A DNA stretch of 64,000 bases from Marinoscillum sp040218045 (GTDB taxonomy: Bacteria > Bacteroidota > Bacteroidia > Cytophagales > Cyclobacteriaceae): NCBI GenBank assembly GCA_040218045.1, contig JAVJQA010000049.1, positions 1-64,000 on the forward strand, given 5' to 3'. Both the position numbers and the translations under genes were made by a program. The notes under the pieces were generated by a model, which saw only the letters and a list, made by a program, of their open reading frames with translations, ran no database searches and was not told the DNA's origin. Below are positions 24,046 to 33,164 of the stretch, piece after piece; within the stretch, counting starts at the first letter, position 1, and each line of letters starts with the position of its first letter.

Positions 24046-26298
24046 ATGAATCAGACCAATTACCAGCTATTTGATTTTTTGGAGTTTGATCCTAAACTCA
24101 CAGGAGAAGACATATTATGGAAGGCCTGCCAACCAACAGCGATTAGCGAGAGAGCAGGTAAAGTGATTGTCACCATTCCATTCCAGAGACACTTACCCCT
24201 CAACGATATCACACCTGATCCTGACACTCCCAGAAAGGAGTATGAGCTCGCATTGAGTGCATATGATGGAATAGTCAGGATACAAATAGGTGTCGAAGCT
24301 CAGATATCCGATCAGTCTGAAATGCTTCAGATTGATGACAAGCTTCAAAGTACAGACCTGACTTTTGAAAAGAAAAAGCATGAATGGGTTATAAAGGACG
24401 ATTCTGGTCAGGTCCGTGCCGTTATTGACTTTACGCAAGCACCGATTGATCATTGGAGTGACTTATTGCCCGAACCTCACGAGACCTTAAAATTGACGGT
24501 TTATCCAGATGGACAAAAACCTGTGAGATTGAGTGCCAGGGATCAGTTCTTTCCAGCACGTAATGATGCGATGGCTCTGGCTTTCATTGAGAGAAATGGT
24601 CAACCAGATCGAATTACTTGCTCTGTTGAAGCACGGCCTGATGAGTGTTTTGTCGGCACTGGTGAACGTTTTACCAAAATGGATTTGTCTGGCCATACTT
24701 ACCAACTCAAAAATCAGGATGGCCAGGGAGTAAACAATCGGCGAACGTACAAAAACATTCCATTTTATCTTTCCAGTGAGGGGTATGGCCTGTTTTTACA
24801 TACTTCAGCTTACGCGAAATTCTCACTCGCAGATCATTCATCCAGATCGGCACAGCTCATGGTAGAGCACCCTGTGTTGGATGTGTTTTTAATCGGTGGA
24901 GCTGATCCGGGAGTCATTAACCAAAAGTATCAACAACTCACAGGGTTCCCGTTCATGCCGCCACTATGGAGCTATGGTGTATGGATGAGCCGGATGACTT
25001 ATTTCTCTGCCGAGGAAGTAGAAACCATTTGTGAGCGGATGAGAGATGAGAAGTTTCCGTGTGATGTCATTCACCTGGATACGGGTTGGTTTGAAACTGA
25101 CTGGCTCTGCGAATGGAAGTTCAATAAGGAGCGCTTTCCTGATCCTGCCGGATTCATTAAAAAACTAAAAGACACGGGCTACCGCGTGAGCCTTTGGCAG
25201 ATGCCCTATATCGCCAAAGAAGCAGAGCAGCATGACGAAGCTGTCGCCAACAACTACATAGGTCCATTGCTGGAAAGCAGGGAGCAAGGTGGGTCTAACT
25301 TCAGTGCACTGGACTATGCAGGCACCATTGATTTCACTTATCCCAAAGCTGTGGAGTGGTACAAGGGCTTGCTTAAGGAACTGCTCGATATGGGTGTGGT
25401 GTGCATCAAAACTGATTTTGGAGAAGAGATTCACATGGATGCCACCTATCATGATATGGATCCAAAGGAGCTGAACAATTTGTATGCGTTGCTCTATCAA
25501 AAAGCTGCATATGAAATCACCGAGGAAGTGACTGGTGATGGGATCGTATGGGCAAGAGCAGGTTGGGCTGGATGCCAGAGGTATCCGTTGCACTGGGGCG
25601 GAGATGCCGCTTGTTCGTGGGATGGCATGGCCGGTTCTTTGAAAGGTGGTTTACATCTGGGATTGTCGGGCTTCGCTTTTTGGAGCCATGATGTGCCCGG
25701 CTTTCATGGAGTGCCCAACTTTATGAATTCGGTAATTCCTGATGACCTTTATGTTCGATGGACACAGTTTGGGGTATTCAGTTCGCACATTCGCTATCAC
25801 GGCACCTCTAAGCGTGAGCCCTATGAGTATCCCAATATTGCGGATACGGTCAGACAGTGGTGGAACCTGCGGTATGCGCTGATTCCTTACATTTTACAAA
25901 CCAGTGATCAAGCGACTTCTTCAGGATATCCTGTTTTGCGGGCGCTGGTGTTTCATCATCCTCAGGATAAAATGTGCTGGCACATTGACGATCAGTATTA
26001 TTTCGGAAGTTCGTTTTTGGTGGCTCCAATGATGAATTCAGAAAACAAGAGAGATGTCTACTTGCCAGCCGGTGAGTGGATCAATTTTTTCACTGGAGAG
26101 GAAGCGAAAGGCGAAAGGTGGATCAAAGACTATAAATGTAGTCTTGATGATATGCCAGTTTGGGTAAAGAAAGACGCAGAAATTTCCTGGTATCCCGGGA
26201 CTGTGCAGTGCACGGATGAAATGGATTTGAACAATGCCAGGACGATTAAAATCATTAGTGGTTTCAAAGGAGTTTGGAGCCTATTGGATAAAATATAG
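24046..26298 (+). CDS. Cytoplasmic GH31 alpha-xylosidase/alpha-glucosidase (YicI-like)
   Basis: The 750-residue protein has no signal peptide. The barrel carries IKTDFGEEI with Asp457 as likely nucleophile and HWGGDAACSWDGM with Asp520 as likely acid/base. The spacing of 63 residues is close to that of YicI. FWSHDVPGFHG and RWTQFGVFSSHIRYHG are further GH31 landmarks. It removes alpha-linked xylose, glucose or galactose from imported oligosaccharides. A cytoplasmic glycosidase is out of step with the exported enzymes and implies uptake of intact small oligosaccharides. It follows the lyase gene with almost no gap and precedes the dioxygenase gene by 21 bases. Confidence 0.9.
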   Translation: MNQTNYQLFDFLEFDPKLTGEDILWKACQPTAISERAGKVIVTIPFQRHLPLNDITPDPDTPRKEYELALSAYDGIVRIQIGVEAQISDQSEMLQIDDKLQSTDLTFEKKKHEWVIKDDSGQVRAVIDFTQAPIDHWSDLLPEPHETLKLTVYPDGQKPVRLSARDQFFPARNDAMALAFIERNGQPDRITCSVEARPDECFVGTGERFTKMDLSGHTYQLKNQDGQGVNNRRTYKNIPFYLSSEGYGLFLHTSAYAKFSLADHSSRSAQLMVEHPVLDVFLIGGADPGVINQKYQQLTGFPFMPPLWSYGVWMSRMTYFSAEEVETICERMRDEKFPCDVIHLDTGWFETDWLCEWKFNKERFPDPAGFIKKLKDTGYRVSLWQMPYIAKEAEQHDEAVANNYIGPLLESREQGGSNFSALDYAGTIDFTYPKAVEWYKGLLKELLDMGVVCIKTDFGEEIHMDATYHDMDPKELNNLYALLYQKAAYEITEEVTGDGIVWARAGWAGCQRYPLHWGGDAACSWDGMAGSLKGGLHLGLSGFAFWSHDVPGFHGVPNFMNSVIPDDLYVRWTQFGVFSSHIRYHGTSKREPYEYPNIADTVRQWWNLRYALIPYILQTSDQATSSGYPVLRALVFHHPQDKMCWHIDDQYYFGSSFLVAPMMNSENKRDVYLPAGEWINFFTGEEAKGERWIKDYKCSLDDMPVWVKKDAEISWYPGTVQCTDEMDLNNARTIKIISGFKGVWSLLDKI

Positions 26299-26319
26299 AA
26301 AGACAAAAAGTTAGCAATT

Positions 26320-27060
26320 ATGAGTGTAACGATAACAAACGAACAAATAGATCACTTCCAAAAGCACGGATTTGTGATTTTAAGAGATGTTTTCTCACAG
26401 GAAATGATTGAGAAAATTCAGGGTGAATGTGAGCGGTTCATCAAAGAGAAAGATGCTGAAATGGATGCAAAAGGTGTGGAGGTAGATGAGATCAACCACA
26501 AAGGGAAGCGTTATTTCATTGCGATGAAAAACAAGTCGAGCCCGCCCATGCAGGAGCTTCTTTATGGTAAAGAAATGGAGGCGATCACCCGAGCCATTCT
26601 TGGGGATGATGTTTACCTCTTCCTCGAGCAGTATGTAGTAAAAGCCGCGGACAAAGGGATGAAGTTTTCATGGCACCAGGATTCAGGTTACCTGGATTTT
26701 GAGCATAAGCCATACCTGTCATGTTGGATGCCTTTGGATGACGTAACCGAGGAAAACGGAACGGTTTACCTGTTGCCTTATGATGAAGCTGGCACAGATA
26801 AGCGAATCGATCATGTGCTGGAAGAGGGCACCAATGATAAGATCGGTTACTTTGGTGACAACCCGGGTGTGCCGGCCATTCTCAACAAAGGAGATGTGGC
26901 GTTGTTTTCAAGCACTTGTTTCCACCGCAGTGGGTCTAATAACACCAATAAATCACGCAGGGTATTATTGATGCAATACTCCGCAGAGCCTATTATGAAG
27001 GGTGATAAGCCTTTGTACCTGGCTGAGCCATTTGTGGTAGACGGAGCGCTTGTAAAATAA
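26320..27060 (+). CDS. Phytanoyl-CoA dioxygenase (PhyH) family Fe(II)/2-oxoglutarate enzyme
   Basis: The 246-residue cytoplasmic protein has the PhyH double-stranded beta-helix. Iron ligands are His119 and Asp121 in SWHQDSG and His202 in CFHRSGSN. Arg213 region (KSRRVLLMQYS) would bind 2-oxoglutarate. LSCWMPLDDVTEENGTVYLLP is a strong family signature. Members hydroxylate or oxidatively cleave small molecules; bacterial PUL-linked ones are mostly uncharacterised. Lying between GH31 and a sodium:solute symporter, it may oxidise a methylated or otherwise modified sugar, for example by demethylation. That substrate is an inference. Confidence 0.82.
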   Translation: MSVTITNEQIDHFQKHGFVILRDVFSQEMIEKIQGECERFIKEKDAEMDAKGVEVDEINHKGKRYFIAMKNKSSPPMQELLYGKEMEAITRAILGDDVYLFLEQYVVKAADKGMKFSWHQDSGYLDFEHKPYLSCWMPLDDVTEENGTVYLLPYDEAGTDKRIDHVLEEGTNDKIGYFGDNPGVPAILNKGDVALFSSTCFHRSGSNNTNKSRRVLLMQYSAEPIMKGDKPLYLAEPFVVDGALVK

Positions 27061-27066
27061 TTATAT

Positions 27067-27091
27067 GATCCTCTTTGGCAGAAAGAGGATC
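27067..27091 (+). terminator. Strong hairpin between the dioxygenase and symporter genes
   Basis: GATCCTCTTT and AAAGAGGATC form a perfect 10-bp stem around the loop GGCAG. No T-run follows, so it is at best a weak terminator. It may instead protect or process the mRNA, or regulate the symporter, whose ATG is 20 bases further. Confidence 0.5.
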
Positions 27092-27111
27092 TGATCCCCA
27101 AACCTGATTTG

Positions 27112-28698
27112 ATGAAAAACATTAATGAATACCTGCAGACAATTGACTTTGTCATTGTTGGCCTGTATCTGGTTGTGCTTATCGCAATTGGGTACTGGGT
27201 CAGTTTTGTAAAGAAGAAGAAACATGCTGATCAGAATCTGTTTTTGGCAGGTAGGTCATTAAAGTGGTACAGCATTGGCCTCACCATGTGGGGCACCAAT
27301 GTGGGGCCGTCTATGCTGATTGCCTCAGCGAGTATAGGTTATACCACCGGAATAGTGGCGGGGAACTTTGGATGGTATGCCTTTCCGTTCATCTTTTTGC
27401 TAGCTGTGGTTTTTGCTCCGAGGTACCTCAAGTCTAAGGTTCAAACTTTGCCAGAGTTTATGGGTAAGCGTTTTGGCCAGTCGACTAGAAATATCCTCGC
27501 ATGGTATACGTCCATTACCATCCTGATTTCCTGGCTATCGCTCACTTTATATGCCGGGGGTATTTTGGTCGGACAGATTTTAGATTTCCCCTTGTGGATG
27601 TCAGTCATTGTTTTGATCCTGATTGCTGGATTTTTCACCATAGCTGGTGGCTTGGAGGCTATTGCTTATACCAATGTCTTCCAAATGATCCTGCTCATCG
27701 TGGTTTCGTTGGCATTGACGGTAGTTGGAGTGATGAAGGCTGGTGGGCCGATTGCCATCTACGAAGCAACTCCTGCGAGCTACTGGAACCTGTTGCTCCC
27801 GATGGATGATCCCAATTATCCATGGCTAGCCATTGCTTTGGGTTACCCGGTGATGGGCGTCTGGTTCTGGTGCACCGATCAGAGTATGGTGCAGTCTGTG
27901 CTTGGCGCAAAGAGCTTAAAGCAAGGTCAGATGGGAGCTAATTTTACCGGCTGGTTGAAGATTTTTGATGTGGCTTTGTTCATTATTCCTGGGATAATCT
28001 GTTTCATCTTATTTCCTGATCTCGATGATCCGGATGAGGCTTACATGACGATGGTCACTCAGTTGTTTCCAGCGGGCATGACGGGCTTGGTGATGGCCGT
28101 GCTGATTGCCGCATTGGTCAGTACCATAGATTCAGCTTTGAATTCTTTGAGCACCGTTTTTACCATGGATATTTATGTGAAAAGGTTTAAGCCAGATGCA
28201 TCTCAAAAGCAGATTGTAACGATTGGCAGAGTCGTTACGGTGCTAGGTGCGGCCATCGCTATTGTGATGACTTTGGCCATTGATAGCATCAAAGGGCTGA
28301 ACCTGTTCGACGTGTTTCAGGCCATTTTAGGGTTTATCGCGCCACCACTTTCGGTCGTATTCCTAACCGGTGTTTTCTGGGAAAAGATGACCACCAGAGC
28401 GGCAAATATCACTTTACTTGGAGGGACGATTATCAGTATTGGGATGGGTATTTTGTATCTGTGGGTCTTCCCATCTACGAAGTATGATTTCTGGCCGCAT
28501 TTTCTTTTGCTCTCTTTTTACATCTTCGCTTTCCTGTTGGTCATGGGTATGGTTATCGCTTCATTTGATAAAGCAGGACAACTGGAGGAGAACGACTATA
28601 ACGTTCCTGTAGCTAGGCCGGAGCGGAGTGTCTGGATCGCTTGGATTGCACTTATAGTTGTAATGGTTGGGCTTTATTTGTTCTTTAATGGACATTAA
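27112..28698 (+). CDS. Sodium:solute symporter (SSS/SLC5 family)
   Basis: The 528-residue inner-membrane protein has about 14 hydrophobic segments. The N-terminus (FVIVGLYLVVLIAIGYW) and the motif FLAGRSLKWYSIGLTMWGTNVG are typical of the SGLT-like branch. ALVSTIDSALNSLSTVFTMDIY, in the second half, is the conserved sodium-site helix. It imports a monosaccharide or small uronate with sodium. I use the ATG at 27112; a TTG lies one codon earlier. With the PhyH and GH31 genes upstream it forms a cytoplasmic uptake-and-processing group. Confidence 0.92.
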   Translation: MKNINEYLQTIDFVIVGLYLVVLIAIGYWVSFVKKKKHADQNLFLAGRSLKWYSIGLTMWGTNVGPSMLIASASIGYTTGIVAGNFGWYAFPFIFLLAVVFAPRYLKSKVQTLPEFMGKRFGQSTRNILAWYTSITILISWLSLTLYAGGILVGQILDFPLWMSVIVLILIAGFFTIAGGLEAIAYTNVFQMILLIVVSLALTVVGVMKAGGPIAIYEATPASYWNLLLPMDDPNYPWLAIALGYPVMGVWFWCTDQSMVQSVLGAKSLKQGQMGANFTGWLKIFDVALFIIPGIICFILFPDLDDPDEAYMTMVTQLFPAGMTGLVMAVLIAALVSTIDSALNSLSTVFTMDIYVKRFKPDASQKQIVTIGRVVTVLGAAIAIVMTLAIDSIKGLNLFDVFQAILGFIAPPLSVVFLTGVFWEKMTTRAANITLLGGTIISIGMGILYLWVFPSTKYDFWPHFLLLSFYIFAFLLVMGMVIASFDKAGQLEENDYNVPVARPERSVWIAWIALIVVMVGLYLFFNGH

Positions 28699-29139
28699 GT
28701 TAATGGGTTTTAGGTTGTTGGGTTCTTGGGTTTTAGGTTGTTAGGTTTTAGGTTGTTAGGTTTTAGGTTTTAGGTTTTGGGTTTTTGGTTTTTGGTTTTT
28801 GGTTTTAGGCTTGGAATGGCTTGAGATTTCTGAATGTGAAATAAGGCATCCCTTTAGGGACTGAGGGTTTAATGATTTGCGATTCGTGATTTGGAGATTG
28901 CGGATTTGGAGATTGTGGATGGAGTGAATTTGGATTTAGATTTAGGATTTTAATAACCTTTTGCCAATTGATTCTGGTGCTTATTGAAATAATGGCATCC
29001 CTTTAGGGGCGCCGCCAGAGACTGAAGGTTTTTTGGATTGCGGATTGTGGGTTTGGTGATTTCGGATTGAGGGATTTGTGGTTTTTGGTTATAGATAAAT
29101 TTCATTTTAGTTTCACATTGAACCATTGCATCCAAATCC
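28699..29139. repeat. Left low-complexity flank of the four-helix-bundle element
   Basis: It opens with about 100 bases of GTTTTAGGTTGTTAG-type tandem words (about 28704-28808) and continues with GGATTG/GATTTG words (for example GGATTGCGGATTG at about 29034). Two copies of GGCATCCCTTTAGGG...ACTGA(G/A)GGTTT lie at about 28844-28870 and 28994-29031; the second carries a GC-rich insert. The GGATTG words are the complement of the CAATCC words on the other side of the gene, so the two flanks are an imperfect inverted repeat. Confidence 0.75.
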
Positions 29140-29493
29140 ATGACAAAAGATGAATTGAAATTAAGATCTAAGAAGTTTGCTCTTCGCATTATTAAGTTGG
29201 TTGATTCTTTGCCAAATACAAAAGCAGGAAGAGCTATAGCCAATCAGATAGTTAGGTCAGGCACCTCAGTGGCTGCTAATTATCGAGCCGCATTCCGGGC
29301 TAGAAGCCACAAGGAATTCATCTCTAAAATGGGAATTGTAGAGGAGGAAAGTGATGAAACATTGTTTTGGTTAGAAATGATTCTGGAATCTGGTATGGTG
29401 GAAAAAGAGAAGCTCGCAGCTTTGATTAAGGAAGCCGACGAGCTCACTGCTATCTTCACTGCATCGGGCAAAACAGCCAAACAACGAAGGTAG
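29140..29493 (+). CDS. Four-helix bundle protein (S23/23S rRNA intervening-sequence family)
   Basis: The 117-residue protein shows the TIGR02436/S23 pattern: FALRIIKLVDSLPN, AIANQIVRSGTSVAANYRAA, FISKMGIVEEESDETLFWLEMI and a last helix LIKEADELTAIF. The family is known from intervening sequences in 23S rRNA genes, relatives serve as accessory (Avd) proteins of diversity-generating retroelements, and its biochemical role is unresolved. Here no rRNA or reverse transcriptase is nearby. The gene lies inside complementary low-complexity flanks, an arrangement like the paired ends of rRNA intervening sequences. It probably belongs to a small mobile or selfish element inserted in the pectin operon. 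Confidence 0.88.
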   Translation: MTKDELKLRSKKFALRIIKLVDSLPNTKAGRAIANQIVRSGTSVAANYRAAFRARSHKEFISKMGIVEEESDETLFWLEMILESGMVEKEKLAALIKEADELTAIFTASGKTAKQRR

Positions 29494-29620
29494 CTAAAGC
29501 ATTACTTCTTCATATTGAAAAGAAAATCCCTCCAATCCGCAATCCCAAATCAATTCAATCCCCAATCCCTCCAATCCAAAATCCCTTAACCCGCAATCCC
29601 AAATCAATTCAATCCCCAAT

Positions 29621-29707
29621 CCCCAATCCTTTACATGACTCGATCGGATAGTGAAATCTATAAGGATGAGCATTTTTGATAAAACAATTCTTAACGATCA
29701 GAAATGC
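29621..29707. repeat. Direct repeat unit, copy 1 (about 87 bp)
   Basis: It begins CCCCAATCCTTTACATGACTC and ends GATCAGAAATGC. Inside, GCATTTTTGAT and ATCAGAAATGC form an 11-bp arm pair with one T-G wobble, so each unit could fold as a hairpin. Copy 2 starts 133 bases downstream. Confidence 0.8.
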
Positions 29708-29753
29708 GCAATCCCAAATCATTACAAATCCGAAATCTCTCCAATCCCTCAAT

Positions 29754-29841
29754 CCCCAATCCTTTACATGACTCTACCGGATGGTGAAATCCACAAGGAT
29801 GAGCATTTTTGATAAAACAATTTCTTAACGATCAGAAATGC
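29754..29841. repeat. Direct repeat unit, copy 2 (about 88 bp)
   Basis: It matches copy 1 with a handful of substitutions and one inserted T. Its last bases ATGC contain the ATG used by the following GH2 gene, so the repeat supplies that start codon. Confidence 0.8.
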
Positions 29842-32800
29842 CCCAATCCTTAATCCCCAATCTTCAATCCCCAATTCAGCTTTGTATCTTCAGGACAGCT
29901 CTGCTTTTAATTGGAGCAATTGCGTCATTCTCAAGTACTGGCCAGACCGTAACCGGAGAACCAGCAGGCATTCCACCGAAACCGAAGGTTTATGAGTTTA
30001 CTCCATGGGAGGAGCCATTAATCACTTCTCAGAATCGAGACCGGTCAAGAGCTACAGCTTATTCATTTGCTACAGTGGAAGAGGCATTGAGCAAGACTCG
30101 CGAGCAGTCAGGTCGATACCAATCTTTGAATGGCGATTGGGATTTTAAGTATTCCCGTAATTTGAATGAAGCTCCAAAGGAATTTTTTAGGCAGCCAGTT
30201 ACTGGTTGGGATAAAATTGAAGTCCCTTCTAACTGGGAGTTGAAAGGCTATGATATTCCAATTTATGCCAGTGCGGTTTATCCTTTTCGTCCCGTGAATC
30301 CACCATATGTTCCTGAGGATTATAATGGAGTTGGATCTTATCAAAGAACTTTTAGCGTCCCGGCGGACTGGAAGGATATGAATGTTACCCTTCACTTCGG
30401 GGGAGTAAGTTCTGCTTTTCGTGTTTGGGTCAATGGACAGTATTTAGGCTACGGAGAGGACAGCTGCCTGCCGTCTGAGTTTAATATAACTGATTATCTC
30501 AAAGAGGGGCAGAATCTCGTTTCTGTTCAGGTGATCAGATGGAGTGATGGAGCTTATTTGGAAGACCAGGACCATTGGAGAATGAGTGGCATTCAGCGTG
30601 AAGTGATCCTCCTGGCTGAGCCAAAACTCAGGATTGCTGACTTTCATTATCAAACCAAATTGGTCAATAACTATCAGGATGCAATTTTCAGTCTAAGACC
30701 GAGGTTGGACAATTTTACTGGCGATACGGTAAGGTCTGATGTTAAATTCAAGGCGCAGCTTTATGATGCGGTTGGTAAATCTGTTTTCGATCAGTCGTTC
30801 AACATTTCAGCTAGTGATATAATCAATGAATCTTACCCAAGGCTGGACAATGTGAAGTTTGGGTTATTGGAAGACTCGGTAAAAAGTCCTAACCTCTGGA
30901 GTGATGAAACGCCGTATCTCTATACGCTTGTCGTGAGCCTGGAAGATACCTTGGGCAAAGTGCTTGAAGCAAAGAGCTGTAAGGTAGGGTTCAGGAGCAT
31001 TGAGTTTTCTGAAAAGGATCGCAAGTTGCTCATCAATGGCAAAGTCACTTATCTGTATGGCATCAACCGTCATGATCACCATCCGGTGAAAGGAAAGGCT
31101 TTGTCTCGCGCGGACATTGAAGCAGATGTGAAACTGATCAAGCAATTCAACTTCAATTGCATACGAACCAGCCACTATCCAAATGATCCATATTTCTATG
31201 ATCTCTGTGATCAATATGGTATTTTGGTGATGGATGAAGCCAATCTGGAAACTCACGGAATAGGCGGGAAGTTAAGCAACGACCCACAGTGGTTGCATGC
31301 ACACATGGAGCGAGCTACCAGAATGGTGGAGCGAGACAAAAATCACCCTAGCGTAATTATTTGGAGCCTCGGAAATGAAGCAGGACGTGGACCCAACCAT
31401 GCAGCTATGGCCGAATGGATACACGATTTTGACATAACCAGACCTGTGCATTATGAGCCAGCTCAAGGCAACCACAGAGCCGAAGGCTACATTCCTCCAG
31501 GGCATCCGGATTACCCAAAGGATCATTCTCACAGGATTCAGGTGCCTACTGATCAGCCTTATGTGGATATGGTTAGCCGGTTTTATCCGGGATTGTTTAC
31601 GGTAGATCTGTTGGCCGAGCAGCCAGGCGATGATCGGCCAATCATTTTTGTAGAGTACTCGCACTCTATGGGAAACTCTACTGGTAATATGAAGGAGTTT
31701 TGGGATAAGTTCAGGACTACCAGACGGATGATCGGTGGTTGTATTTGGGATTTTAAAGATCAGGGGCTTTTGAAGAAAGATTCTCTGGGGAATGACTTCT
31801 TCGCTTATGGTGGGGATTTTGGGGAAGAGCACCATCATGGCAATTTCTGCTTAAATGGGATTGTGGCTTCCGATGGGCGACCGAAGGCAGCGATGTATGA
31901 ATGCAAGCGGGTCTATCAGCCTATTGAGTCAACATGGTTGAGTAATGGCAAAGTGCAGGTAGAAAACAGGCATGCCCATCTGAATACATCTAACTACAAA
32001 GCCCGACTTAGATTTTTGGAAGATGGTCAGGTGATCAAGACAATAGATTTACCTGAAGTTTCCGCCGAGCCTTCGGATACATTGGTTTTCGATTGGTCGA
32101 AACACATGCCTAAAATGAAGTCTGGGAAGGAATATCTTGGAGAGATCTCATGGACATTAAAAGAAGATAAATCGTGGGCAAGTGTAGGACATGAGGTTGC
32201 TTCGAATCAATTCGCATTAACAGACTTAGCTGCAGTAGTACGGAACAAAGTATCTGGTGACCAAAAGATTAATGTTGAAGCTAAGGATGGAAATCTTATA
32301 CTTAGAAAGGATGGCTTTGAGATTTTATTTGACAGAGAAACAGGTGCATTGGACTCTTATGTGCTCAATGGAAAAGAGCAGATTTTCGCACCACTTTTGC
32401 CAAACTTTACCCGTCCACTTACAGACAATGATCGCAAAGGTTGGAAACCTCATCGTAAATTAAAACCGTGGTATGAAGACTCTCTGATCCTGGTAAATAT
32501 GAGCAAAAGCGCCGATGCATCTGGAGTGTCCGTAGAGTCGACTTATCACCTGATCAATGCTGCGGCTAAAGTGACTGTGAGTTATCATGTAGATGCAGAA
32601 GGGGTGATCAAAGTTAATTATTTACTTCATGCCAATGATACGCTCCCTAACATTCCTAAAGTGGGAATGCAGATGGGAATTTCCAATGAATATGATGATG
32701 CCACATATTATGGAAAAGGGCCACTGGAAAACTATGTAGATCGGCGATATGGATTTGATGCAGGAATCTATGAGGCCAATATTGATGAAATCAATGAGCC

Positions 32801-33164
32801 TTACCCCATGCCCCAGGAAAGAGGAAACCTGACCGATGTTCGCTGGATGTATTTGTCAGATCAGCAGGGTAGTGGTTTTTTAGTAGTTGCCGATAGTCTA
32901 TTAAGCATGAGCACCTGGCGTTATACGGAGGATAATATCAATGAAGCCAGGCATATCTATGACCTTCATAACCCTGGTTACTTAACCGTAAATATCGATC
33001 TCGTTCAAATGGGAGTGGGTGGGAATGATAGCTGGTCTGAGGTAGCTGCTCCGTTGGAGAAGTATCAAATTCCTGCTGCGGATTATTCATACACCTTTTA
33101 CATGATACCCAAGGATGGGGGCACAAAGGATATTCATCAACTTAGAGCTCAATATTTTAAATAA
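29838..33164 (+). CDS. LacZ-like beta-galactosidase, GH2, five-domain type
   Basis: The 1108-residue enzyme follows the LacZ layout: jelly roll (about 90-265, VPSNWELKGYDIPIY), two Ig-like domains around a TIM barrel, and a C-terminal Bgal_small_N supersandwich (about 815-1100, TRPLTDNDRKGW, YYGKGPLENYVDR). Glu514 in WSLGNEAGRG fits the acid/base and Glu606 in VEYSHSMGNS the nucleophile. DRDKNHPSV-type and RTSHYPND motifs are intact. It releases beta-galactose, as expected for galactan side chains of rhamnogalacturonan I. The first 14 residues (MPQSLIPNLQSPIQ) are encoded by the repeat tract; no other ATG lies upstream of the hydrophobic signal segment. It shares 1 base with the next gene (TAATG). 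Confidence 0.92.
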   Translation: MPQSLIPNLQSPIQLCIFRTALLLIGAIASFSSTGQTVTGEPAGIPPKPKVYEFTPWEEPLITSQNRDRSRATAYSFATVEEALSKTREQSGRYQSLNGDWDFKYSRNLNEAPKEFFRQPVTGWDKIEVPSNWELKGYDIPIYASAVYPFRPVNPPYVPEDYNGVGSYQRTFSVPADWKDMNVTLHFGGVSSAFRVWVNGQYLGYGEDSCLPSEFNITDYLKEGQNLVSVQVIRWSDGAYLEDQDHWRMSGIQREVILLAEPKLRIADFHYQTKLVNNYQDAIFSLRPRLDNFTGDTVRSDVKFKAQLYDAVGKSVFDQSFNISASDIINESYPRLDNVKFGLLEDSVKSPNLWSDETPYLYTLVVSLEDTLGKVLEAKSCKVGFRSIEFSEKDRKLLINGKVTYLYGINRHDHHPVKGKALSRADIEADVKLIKQFNFNCIRTSHYPNDPYFYDLCDQYGILVMDEANLETHGIGGKLSNDPQWLHAHMERATRMVERDKNHPSVIIWSLGNEAGRGPNHAAMAEWIHDFDITRPVHYEPAQGNHRAEGYIPPGHPDYPKDHSHRIQVPTDQPYVDMVSRFYPGLFTVDLLAEQPGDDRPIIFVEYSHSMGNSTGNMKEFWDKFRTTRRMIGGCIWDFKDQGLLKKDSLGNDFFAYGGDFGEEHHHGNFCLNGIVASDGRPKAAMYECKRVYQPIESTWLSNGKVQVENRHAHLNTSNYKARLRFLEDGQVIKTIDLPEVSAEPSDTLVFDWSKHMPKMKSGKEYLGEISWTLKEDKSWASVGHEVASNQFALTDLAAVVRNKVSGDQKINVEAKDGNLILRKDGFEILFDRETGALDSYVLNGKEQIFAPLLPNFTRPLTDNDRKGWKPHRKLKPWYEDSLILVNMSKSADASGVSVESTYHLINAAAKVTVSYHVDAEGVIKVNYLLHANDTLPNIPKVGMQMGISNEYDDATYYGKGPLENYVDRRYGFDAGIYEANIDEINEPYPMPQERGNLTDVRWMYLSDQQGSGFLVVADSLLSMSTWRYTEDNINEARHIYDLHNPGYLTVNIDLVQMGVGGNDSWSEVAAPLEKYQIPAADYSYTFYMIPKDGGTKDIHQLRAQYFK

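Larger units (their letters stand above)
29494..29880. repeat. Right low-complexity flank of the four-helix-bundle element
   Basis: The tract is built of CAATCCC, CCAATCCGCAATCCC and CAAATCAATTCAATCCCC words, complementary to the GGATTG words on the left. It contains two copies of an 87-base unit (listed separately) and runs into the start of the following GH2 gene. Confidence 0.75.

Noticed and set aside
29140..29493. Diversity-generating retroelement (S23 relatives include Avd)
   Set aside because: No reverse transcriptase, template repeat or variable target gene is visible nearby.
28699..29880. Possible CRISPR array in the low-complexity tracts
   Set aside because: The words vary in length and spacing and there are no regular repeat-spacer units or cas genes.
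31272..31838. Minus-strand open frame of 188 codons inside the LacZ-like gene
   Set aside because: It lies opposite the conserved catalytic barrel, where the plus frame is certain; no protein family fits.
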